Assembly: GCA_902797185.1 (NCBI GenBank)
Contig: CADBRV010000058.1
Span: 1-48,683 of the forward strand
DNA length: 48,683 bases
From: an uncultured Lachnospiraceae bacterium
GTDB taxonomy: Bacteria > Bacillota > Clostridia > Lachnospirales > Lachnospiraceae
Direction of reading: 5' to 3'
A program made the translations under genes and the position numbers. The notes under the pieces were generated by a model. That model was given only the letters and a program-made list of their open reading frames with translations, had not been told where the DNA came from and ran no database searches. Positions 1-5,594 of this stretch are shown piece by piece (the first letter of the stretch is position 1; every line of letters begins with the position of its first letter).

Positions 1-1
1 C

Positions 2-136
2 GGCGTAAAGAACCTGCTCCAGGCATTGGTCATCTTTAACGCGCCATTTACCTTTGTGAAGGAACTGATTTCCGTCATTATCACGTTTATTATCTATAAG
101 CATATTTCTCCGCTGCTGAAGGGAAATGCGAGATAA
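2..136 (+). CDS. ECF transporter S component, C-terminal end (partial)
   Basis: The frame is open from the left edge of the window to the TAA at 134-136 and encodes the last 44 residues. They include a long hydrophobic helix (ELISVIITFIIYKHISPLLK) followed by a short basic end. This matches the last membrane helix of ECF-type vitamin-uptake S components such as the RibU group, where the substrate-binding membrane protein docks onto a shared EcfT/EcfA module. The family call rests on this short tail only, so the substrate (riboflavin or another vitamin) cannot be assigned. The next gene follows after 11 bases with its own ribosome site, so the two are probably cotranscribed. Confidence 0.5.
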   Translation, partial: GVKNLLQALVIFNAPFTFVKELISVIITFIIYKHISPLLKGNAR

Positions 137-147
137 GGAGGCGGCAT

Positions 148-333
148 ATGAAGAGGAATTGTTATACTGCAACCTGTGCCAAATACCCAGACTGTGCCAA
201 CGCGGCAACCTGCTGCGCCATCGAGTTTGACGAGGAAATCCCGGATGTGGAAGAAGGGGAATGTACCGCGGAAAACGGCTACCCCTACTTTGAACCGAAG
301 ACGAAAATCCCGGTGTATAAAGTGCCGAAATAG
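148..333 (+). CDS. Small cysteine-rich protein, unknown function
   Basis: A 61-residue protein with six cysteines in the first 39 residues (C5, C10, C16, C22, C23, C39) and an acidic middle. The clustered cysteines suggest metal binding or disulfides, but no named family is recognised. A clear ribosome site (AAGGAGG) overlaps the stop of the upstream ECF gene and a strong terminator follows at 350-398, so it is the last gene of that operon. There is no signal peptide or membrane segment, so it is probably cytoplasmic. The coding call is supported by the ribosome site, the spacing and the terminator. Confidence 0.7.
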   Translation: MKRNCYTATCAKYPDCANAATCCAIEFDEEIPDVEEGECTAENGYPYFEPKTKIPVYKVPK

Positions 334-349
334 GCAGAAATGTTAAATA

Positions 350-398
350 TACCCTCTTTGCTGGACATGAAGATGGACCGGTAAAGAGGGTATTTTTT
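350..398 (+). terminator. Rho-independent terminator
   Basis: Arms TACCCTCTTT (350-359) and AAAGAGGGTA (383-392) form a perfect 10-bp stem, followed directly by six T. It ends the ECF/Cys-rich operon. The antitoxin gene on the other strand ends at 437, so the structure lies between convergent genes. Confidence 0.85.
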
Positions 399-436
399 GT
401 GGGGCAATAAAGAAAGTGGTATCAGGACAACTTCAG

Positions 437-754
437 TCAGGACATCTTTACAAACGGATATTCCTTCGTCAAAGCATGGTTTGATTCCATCATGCTCAGG
501 ATCCGGCTGGATGGCCCGGATGGATGGTTTGTGCCTTTTTCCCATGCTTCAACTGTCTTGGCAGAGACTCCAAAGTATTCCGCAAAAAGCTTCTGCGTCA
601 TGCCGGTAGATTTCCGTATGGCTTTTATTTCGTCTGCAGAATAGATTTTTACCGGGATGATACTGACTGCCTTATGGGGGAGTTTCTTCTTTCCGCTGGC
701 ATCATCCAATGCTTCATTCAGCCCTTGCATAATGCTTTTATAAATTTCACTCAT
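437..754 (-). CDS. HTH antitoxin of a HigB/HigA-type toxin-antitoxin pair
   Basis: A 105-residue protein with an XRE/Cro-type helix-turn-helix in its middle (roughly residues 44-80, including the TGMTQKLFAEYFGVSAKTVEAWE segment shape typical of the fold). The N-terminal stretch resembles NadS/HigA-like antitoxins that pair with RelE-type toxins. It should neutralise the toxin encoded just upstream and repress the shared promoter. Its start overlaps the toxin gene end by 8 bases, so translation is coupled. The toxin-first order is the HigBA arrangement. The palindrome at 1159-1179 is a good candidate for its operator. Confidence 0.85.
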   Translation of the reverse strand: MSEIYKSIMQGLNEALDDASGKKKLPHKAVSIIPVKIYSADEIKAIRKSTGMTQKLFAEYFGVSAKTVEAWEKGTNHPSGPSSRILSMMESNHALTKEYPFVKMS

Positions 755-1130
755 AACGATCCTGCCTTTCGTAAGAATGCTCCTTCAGTTCTTTTTCGAT
801 TGCCTGGATGGCTTTTTTAATGTTATTCCGTTCTGCTTTGGAAAGATTTGCCTTTTCTTCTTTTGAAAATGCGGTAATCAGGTAGACCGTTTTATAGACG
901 ACATAGTCTACGTAGCAGACTCTTGCACTTCCGCTTTTCCCGCGGCCATGAAATGCAAACCGCATTTTCCGAAGCCCTCCGGTCCCTTGCATTATTGGTC
1001 CGGCTTGCGGATTTTCCATTAGCATGAGTTCAAGCATACGAAGGTCGTCATCCGTAAATCCCAGGTCTTTCCAGCGTCTTGAAAATTCGTGTGTTTGGAC
1101 AAAGGTCCTGGTCATGTAATTACTGAACAT
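747..1130 (-). CDS. RelE/HigB-family toxin (mRNA interferase-like)
   Basis: A 127-residue protein. The core includes LRKMRFAFHGRGKSGSARV, then a Tyr-rich beta strand, YLITAFSKEEKANLSKAE, and a basic C-terminal helix. This is the pattern of the RelE/HigB-2 group of ribosome-dependent endoribonucleases (lRK.R.a..G.GKSGG.R...y, then KnekenLs). The reaction, cleavage of mRNA at the ribosome, is inferred from the family. It is the first gene of a two-gene operon with the HTH antitoxin and has a weak ribosome site (GAGG). The promoter lies at 1156-1184 with a palindrome inside it. Confidence 0.85.
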   Translation of the reverse strand: MFSNYMTRTFVQTHEFSRRWKDLGFTDDDLRMLELMLMENPQAGPIMQGTGGLRKMRFAFHGRGKSGSARVCYVDYVVYKTVYLITAFSKEEKANLSKAERNNIKKAIQAIEKELKEHSYERQDRYE

Positions 1131-1155
1131 AGATACCTCGCAATGTTCTGGATAT

Positions 1156-1184
1156 AGATTACCCTATTAAATAGGGTAAATCAA
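1156..1184 (-). promoter_or_regulatory. Toxin-antitoxin promoter with embedded palindromic operator
   Basis: On the minus strand a -35 TTGATT (1179-1184) and a -10 TAATCT (1156-1161) are exactly 17 bases apart. The spacer is filled by a perfect 10-bp inverted repeat, TTACCCTATT (1159-1168) and AATAGGGTAA (1170-1179), around one central A. A repressor bound there would block polymerase, so autoregulation by the HTH antitoxin is the natural reading. Confidence 0.7.
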
Positions 1185-1414
1185 TACAATAGTTACGAAA
1201 AAGGTTTAAACGATGTGGATGCTGTTCATTGGGTTAGATATGTCATATATGTTAAGATATGAGATAAGTTAGCTAATATAGAGCAGTGTAAAAGAATGGA
1301 AGAACTATGTCGTTTCATGCATACTGCGTGAGCAGGTATGCTCTGTTTCTTTGCTTTTGGTGACGAAATGTGTTAATAAAGATGCCTTTTGCGCAATTTA
1401 GATGAGGTAAGAAG

Positions 1415-2290
1415 ATGGCAAAAACAGAATGGAAGCCAGGCAACATGCTTTATCCGCTGCCGGCGGTGCTGGTGGGCTCCCGGGATGAAGATGGAAAGGA
1501 CAACCTGTTTACCGCCGCGTGGGCAGGGACGATCAATACAAACCCTCCGATGGTGAGCATTTCGATCCGCAAATCACGGCTTTCCTATGACATGATTATA
1601 AAATCCGGTGAGTTTGTAATCAATATTACGACGGAGAAACTTGCATATGCCACGGACTGGTGCGGGGTGAAAAGCGGCCGGGATTTTGATAAATACAAAG
1701 AGATGAAACTCCATAAAGAGGAGGCGTCCCATGTTAACTGTGCCATGATAAAGGAAAGCCCGGTAAACCTGGAATGCGTGGTGACGGAGACAAAGGACCT
1801 GGGTTCCCACACCATCTTTCTGGCTGATGTGGTTGCAGTCCATATTGATGACCAATATCTGGATGAGAACGGACGCTTTGATTTCAATGCTGCAAAACCA
1901 ATCGTATATTCCCATGGAGAGTATTACGGACTGGGGCAGTACATCGGAAGTTTTGGATGGAGCGTGAAAAAGGGACAGAAAAGGCCAGCGGATAGTGATA
2001 CAACAAGGGGACGCAACATAAAAGCAGACAAGGAGAAAAAAGTTCCGAAGAAAAACGTTGGCAACCAAGCAGTAAAAACCCCGGGAACAAACGCTGTCAG
2101 TGAAACTGCGAAATTTCCAAAAATAAATGCTGGGAGTAAATCCGCAAAAGCTTTAAGAAAAAACGCTGGCAGTGAAGGCGTAAAAGTATCAAAGAAAAAT
2201 ATTGGAAATGGTGTTAAAAAGGAGCAGAATAGAAAAGCCGGCAAAGGCATGAAAACAGGACAGAAAAAGAGAAAACCAAAAGAAAGGTAA
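1415..2290 (+). CDS. Flavin reductase-like FMN-binding protein with repetitive Lys-rich tail
   Basis: Residues 1-190 match the flavin reductase-like (DIM6/NTAB) fold of small FMN-binding oxidoreductases: MLYPLPAVLVGS at the start, TAAWAGTINTNPPMVSISIR around residue 33, and GEYYGLGQYIGSFGW near 168-182. Family members are usually about 190 residues. This one adds a basic tail of about 100 residues. Residues 209-268 of the tail form five 12-residue units that each start with Lys and share an Asn-[Ala/Val/Ile]-[Gly/Val] core. It ends in a Lys/Arg cluster (KKRKPKER). The tail resembles histone H1-like or nucleic-acid-binding tails, but its function is not known. A ribosome site (GAGGTAAG) precedes the ATG, and the next gene follows after 5 bases. 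Confidence 0.8.
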   Translation: MAKTEWKPGNMLYPLPAVLVGSRDEDGKDNLFTAAWAGTINTNPPMVSISIRKSRLSYDMIIKSGEFVINITTEKLAYATDWCGVKSGRDFDKYKEMKLHKEEASHVNCAMIKESPVNLECVVTETKDLGSHTIFLADVVAVHIDDQYLDENGRFDFNAAKPIVYSHGEYYGLGQYIGSFGWSVKKGQKRPADSDTTRGRNIKADKEKKVPKKNVGNQAVKTPGTNAVSETAKFPKINAGSKSAKALRKNAGSEGVKVSKKNIGNGVKKEQNRKAGKGMKTGQKKRKPKER

Positions 2291-2295
2291 AAATT

Positions 2296-2589
2296 ATGGC
2301 AGACTTTACAGATATTGATGCAGAAGACGACCCGTTTGCATACCGTTATGATACCCAGCTCCTGATCGACAGGCGTGACAAGGATCTTGATGAGGATGAG
2401 ATCAATGATTATATCACAGAGCATTTCGAAGGAAACTGCCTGATCGCGGTCGGCGATGAAGACCTGATCAAAATCCATTTCCATACTAATGAACCCTGGA
2501 AAATCCTGGAGTACTGCAGCACGGTCGGTGAGATCTACGACATTGTTGTCGAGGATATGATCCGCCAGGCAGACGGGAAGAAAGGGTGA
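2296..2589 (+). CDS. Small protein related to the C-terminal part of FakA/YloV (DAK1_2-like)
   Basis: A 97-residue acidic protein. The pattern YRYDTQLLID, then GNCLIAVGDEDLIKIHFHTNEP, then ILEYCSTVGEIYDIVVEDM resembles the C-terminal region of the fatty acid kinase subunit FakA/YloV (GDSLVVVGDDDLVKVHVHTDNPG...YG.L..I.IENM). FakA is about 550 residues with an ATP-binding kinase domain, which is absent here, so this is either a free-standing domain or a remnant. The start is 5 bases after the flavin reductase stop, and its ribosome site lies in the end of that gene, so it is translated in the same operon. Catalysis cannot be assigned. Confidence 0.65.
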   Translation: MADFTDIDAEDDPFAYRYDTQLLIDRRDKDLDEDEINDYITEHFEGNCLIAVGDEDLIKIHFHTNEPWKILEYCSTVGEIYDIVVEDMIRQADGKKG

Positions 2590-2638
2590 GAAGGTTTGTA
2601 CATCGGAACCTGCTAAAAACAAATTTACCGATGTTAAG

Positions 2639-2668
2639 CCGGATGTCTGTTTACAAGAGGACATCCGG
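2639..2668. terminator. Hairpin between convergent genes, probable terminator
   Basis: CCGGATGTC (2639-2647) and GACATCCGG (2660-2668) form a perfect 9-bp stem with a 12-base loop. It sits between the FakA-like gene (+) and the AraC gene (-), which converge here. No clean T run follows on the plus strand; on the minus strand a T-rich stretch follows after about ten bases. Confidence 0.5.
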
Positions 2669-2713
2669 ATCCTTACATCCAAGTTTTAAGGTGGCATGGC
2701 AGATTTGCGGAAG

Positions 2714-3667
2714 TCATTTTTCCATATTAAATTTCCGAAATTCGCTTGGGGTGGACCCGACATTCTTTTTAAACATAGCGTTAAAACTGGGCTGGTCCTG
2801 GTAACCCAGAAGCTGTGCGATATGTGAAACAGGAAGGTCCGTACTGGAAAGATAATATTTTGCCTGCATAAGACGCAGTTCGAGGAGGATATTACTGAAT
2901 GTCCTTCCGGACTGCTTTTTTATATATGTGGAAAGATAATTCGGATGGAAATGGAAATGCGCTGCCACATCCTGCAGAGTGACGCTCTGTAGGTGCCGGG
3001 ACATAAAGTTTACGATTTCCGCAAATTTATCCTGTTCCTCTTCTGGAATTTCCTCCGGATGGTGCTGGAGGAGCTGGGCGAAAAGGAGGACCAGCAGGCA
3101 TTTCAGTTCCGTTGTCATGAATGGTCCCTGTTTCAGATAAGTATTTACAAGCCGTTCTACCAGGCTGTCTGTTTCTTCATTATATCGGTTATAAAACACC
3201 ATGTAGTTTTTCGTACTTTTGGACATGATGTAATTGATAAAGAAATCGCTGATATAATTTTCTGCTTCAAAGAAAGAGAAAAAGGCAGTGTTGAATATAT
3301 TCGGCTTGATGGTAAAAACAATGACATTGTCCTGGATGCCGGAAATGGAGCAGCTGTGCATGGCAAGAGGGTTTAAGATGACCATATTCCCCTTATGCAG
3401 GGTGACGGTTTCTCCATCTTCCAGTTTCTGGACGCATTCTCCTGATACGACATAACACATCTCAAAGTGGGAGTGGTTGTGGAAACCGGAGTTATTTGCT
3501 TCCAGTTCATGGGTAAGCATGCCAAAGGAAGGGTTTATTTCAAAAAAATGCCCTTCTAGATCCTCGGGAGAAGTGTGGGAAGGTACGCGCCCTCCTGGCA
3601 GGATCCCGTCTTTTTGCATTTGTTCCCTGGTCCTGGTTTTTAAAGCAAAGAGGGTCTCTGTATCCAT
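2714..3667 (-). CDS. AraC-family regulator, probable activator of the rhamnose genes
   Basis: A 317-residue protein with an N-terminal cupin-type sensor domain (about residues 50-130, with GFHNHSHFEMCYVVSGE and LNPLAMHSC) and two C-terminal helix-turn-helix motifs typical of AraC/XylS (about 215-315, including LQDVAAHFHFHPNYLSTYIKK and ISHIAQLLGY-like HIAQLLGYQDQPSFNAMFKK). It is divergent from the MFS-rhamnosidase-rhaBAD genes, so it probably senses rhamnose or a rhamnoside and controls them; this is inferred from position. Its leader holds a full copy of the dispersed repeat, 16 bases upstream of the start. The ribosome site AAAGGAG is partly complementary to the end of that repeat. Confidence 0.85.
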   Translation of the reverse strand: MDTETLFALKTRTREQMQKDGILPGGRVPSHTSPEDLEGHFFEINPSFGMLTHELEANNSGFHNHSHFEMCYVVSGECVQKLEDGETVTLHKGNMVILNPLAMHSCSISGIQDNVIVFTIKPNIFNTAFFSFFEAENYISDFFINYIMSKSTKNYMVFYNRYNEETDSLVERLVNTYLKQGPFMTTELKCLLVLLFAQLLQHHPEEIPEEEQDKFAEIVNFMSRHLQSVTLQDVAAHFHFHPNYLSTYIKKQSGRTFSNILLELRLMQAKYYLSSTDLPVSHIAQLLGYQDQPSFNAMFKKNVGSTPSEFRKFNMEK

Positions 3668-3682
3668 AAACGCTCCTTTATT

Positions 3683-3851
3683 TATCGTAAAGAGGGACCC
3701 GCTTCAGCGGGAGGATTCCTTACGATGCACTAGCCGCATCGTCCTATGTCATCGCCTGTCAAGGCGGTGACGCAGGCCGCGCCCTCACGCGAAGCGTGAC
3801 CTTTCATGGCGCGGGTCTCCTTCAGGACGATTGGGAATGCGGCGTCTGTCC
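3683..3851 (-). repeat. Dispersed structured repeat, full-length copy (modules A, B, C, D)
   Basis: Read on the minus strand: GGACAGACGCCGCATTCC opens the A stem. It is followed by a ribosome site, hairpin B (CCGCGCC with GGCGCGG outside, TCACGC with GCGTGA inside), hairpin C (GTCACCGCC with GGCGATGAC), the closing A arm GGACGATGCGGC, and hairpin D whose outer arms are ATCGTAAGGA and TCTTTACGAT with an inner CCCGCT/AGCGGG stem. The copy ends 15 bases before the AraC start codon and begins about 27 bases after the likely transcription start. It contains the intact small frame at 3730-3807. Confidence 0.85.
3730..3807 (-). CDS. Candidate 25-residue leader peptide inside the repeat
   Basis: ATG at 3807, preceded 8 bases upstream by AAGGAGA (3816-3822). 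The frame begins MKGHASREGAACVTAL and stops at the TAG within the A-stem arm. The same frame with the same stop occurs at 25170-25247, and related frames lie in the purD leader and upstream of upp. No protein family is recognised. It could be a translated regulatory peptide, or just an open frame in a structured repeat. Confidence 0.4.
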   Translation of the reverse strand: MKGHASREGAACVTALTGDDIGRCG

Positions 3852-3884
3852 TTTTTTAGCAGGCTTCCACCTCGTTTTTACAAA

Positions 3885-3913
3885 ATTATATAGTCGCCAA
3901 ACTTTTTAAACAA
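3885..3913 (-). promoter_or_regulatory. Probable promoter of the AraC gene
   Basis: On the minus strand TTGTTT (3908-3913), 17 bases, then TATAAT (3885-3890). Transcription would begin near 3878, so the whole repeat copy at 3683-3851 is in the untranslated leader. Confidence 0.6.
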
Positions 3914-3916
3914 GTG

Positions 3917-3944
3917 GTTTTCGTAAGGTACGGCTCCCGAAAAC
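3917..3944. promoter_or_regulatory. Inverted repeat between divergent AraC and MFS genes
   Basis: GTTTTCG (3917-3923) and CGAAAAC (3938-3944) face each other across 14 bases, just upstream of the AraC -35 and about 60 bases before a possible MFS -10 (TAAAAT, 4003-4008). Its position suits an AraC-family operator controlling both directions. No experimental motif was matched. Confidence 0.4.
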
Positions 3945-4057
3945 TTATGATTCATAAAGTTTTACGTTATTTTGACAAATAGCAGTTTTTCCCTCCCAAT
4001 TCTAAAATATTGTTAAAAGGTAACGAAAAAACATGAAATGAGGAGGGATTATTAGTC

Positions 4058-5356
4058 ATGTTTGCAAAAGGAGCCGATAAAAAATTCAAACGGCATGCTA
4101 TAGGCATCATTATCTTAGGATGCCTGGCCATGTATTTCAGCTGCTGCCTGGCATCAGATGCTTTAAACATCATCCAGCCGGCATTTACGGAGAAAATGGG
4201 ATGGTCTTATTCCAGTGTCTCCCTGCCATTTACGATCGCGAATTATATCCTGATTATTTTGTCATTCTGGTTTAGTACTTATATCCTGAGGAATGGCACC
4301 AGGATCTTTTCCGTAGCGTCATTTACCGTCATGGCAGTGGGGACTGCACTGATTGGTATTGACTATTCTTTGGGCAGCAATTCCTACTGGCTTTTCCTGA
4401 TTGGCGGGATCCTTACCAAATTTTCAGCCCAGATGGTGCAGATGGTATGCTTCCAGCTGTGCGCGAACTGGTTTGAATCCACAAGGGGCAGGATCCTTGG
4501 AATTATTACCATTGCGGCACCACTTAACTCTGCTACTTCTATCACCCTGTTAACAATCGGGAAAGCAAATATCGGACTTACCGCCTGCTACCTGATTATT
4601 ACCGGGATCCTTGTCATTGGCATTATCCTTGCGGTATTCTTTGGCGTTTCAAAACCGGAGGACCTTGGCCTTACCGTCGATGGTGTTAAAAAAGCTGATC
4701 AGCATGCTGATAAACCGGTGGAAAAAGGACCTTATCAAACGAAGTGGAAAATTTCCCAGCTGTTAAAAACAAAAGAAACCTGGCTTTTGATCATTGCATT
4801 TGGCTGCTTTAATGGGGCAATTGGGCCGATCATGGGATTCTTCATGGTTCGTATGAGCGAGGTCGGCGTTAATACCGCAATGGCACTGACGATTATTTCC
4901 ACATCATCTTTGCTGGGTATCATTTTAAGCTATATTTTCGGCGTTATTGATGATAAGTGCGGGACCTTGTTTGCCACCAGGATACTGGGATGTACTTTTG
5001 TTGTTGCCTGTCTGATTTTCTATTTTGCAGATGCAGATAAGACACCTTTGATCTGGATTGCTGCAATCATGATGGCCTCTATCGTCGGAGGAACACCGAA
5101 CCTGCATCCTTCTTCCATTATCCATGTATTTGGCGCACAGGAATACCAGTCTGCAAATCGTGTGATTGCCATCGGCGTAGGCGTCCTTTCTTCTTTCGGG
5201 GTACAGCTGATGAGCCTCCTGCTGGACCAGACCGGTTCTTTAAGTACAGGGTATATGGTATTTGCGATCCTGACAGCGATTGCAACAGTATGCGTATTTT
5301 TGATTAACCATCGTTATCCCGATGGTCCGGAAAGCAAAGTCGAGGATAAAGAATAA
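4058..5356 (+). CDS. MFS transporter (OFA-like), probable rhamnoside or rhamnose importer
   Basis: A 432-residue membrane protein with about 12 hydrophobic segments, a central cytoplasmic loop (about residues 208-235) and the MFS signature NWFESTRGRILGI near residue 145. The overall pattern (GWSYSSVSLPFTIANY near the first loop) is that of the oxalate/formate antiporter-like MFS branch common in Clostridia. It is the first gene after the divergent AraC regulator and precedes the alpha-L-rhamnosidase, so it probably carries the substrate in; the substrate is inferred from the neighbours. A strong ribosome site (AGGAGGG) lies 11 bases upstream of the ATG. A paralogue is at 13406-14650. Confidence 0.85.
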   Translation: MFAKGADKKFKRHAIGIIILGCLAMYFSCCLASDALNIIQPAFTEKMGWSYSSVSLPFTIANYILIILSFWFSTYILRNGTRIFSVASFTVMAVGTALIGIDYSLGSNSYWLFLIGGILTKFSAQMVQMVCFQLCANWFESTRGRILGIITIAAPLNSATSITLLTIGKANIGLTACYLIITGILVIGIILAVFFGVSKPEDLGLTVDGVKKADQHADKPVEKGPYQTKWKISQLLKTKETWLLIIAFGCFNGAIGPIMGFFMVRMSEVGVNTAMALTIISTSSLLGIILSYIFGVIDDKCGTLFATRILGCTFVVACLIFYFADADKTPLIWIAAIMMASIVGGTPNLHPSSIIHVFGAQEYQSANRVIAIGVGVLSSFGVQLMSLLLDQTGSLSTGYMVFAILTAIATVCVFLINHRYPDGPESKVEDKE

Positions 5357-5373
5357 TCAGACAGACAATAATA

Positions 5374-5467
5374 TATCGTAAAGGGTGGTGATTCGCTTCC
5401 GAGGGAGGATTCCTTACGATGTATTAGCCGCATCGCCTGAAAGATGATTTGAAATGCAGCATTTGTC
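5374..5467 (-). repeat. Dispersed structured repeat, short copy (A and D only)
   Basis: Read on the minus strand, the A stem (GCTGCAT and GATGCGGC arms) is closed by a short loop, with B and C absent. It is followed by a D hairpin whose outer arms are ATCGTAAGG (5412-5420) and CTTTACGAT (5375-5383). It begins 17 bases after the MFS stop and is antisense to both flanking genes. This makes it one of the exceptions to the rule that copies face the next gene. There is no ATG in this copy. Confidence 0.75.
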
Positions 5468-5594
5468 CTTATGGATGGTCCTTATAGCAGGGAACCCTTT
5501 TTCAGAAGAGCGTTCCCTGCTTTGAGCCATACCGGGATGTGCAGGCATTGGAGCCGGTATTTGTGAAATGTGAATTTTTTAAATGAGGTTGAAG

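Noticed and set aside
1319-1360. Imperfect hairpin GCATAC-TGC-GTGA-GCA-GGTATGC before the flavin reductase gene
   Set aside because: One-base bulge and only a broken T-rich tail; it ends no known transcript on the plus strand and is too weak to call a terminator or operator.
1924-2682. Minus-strand frame of 252 codons opposite the flavin reductase tail and FakA-like gene
   Set aside because: It has a Phe/Pro-rich composition typical of the complement of a Lys-rich repeat and no plausible start; the plus-strand genes are better supported.
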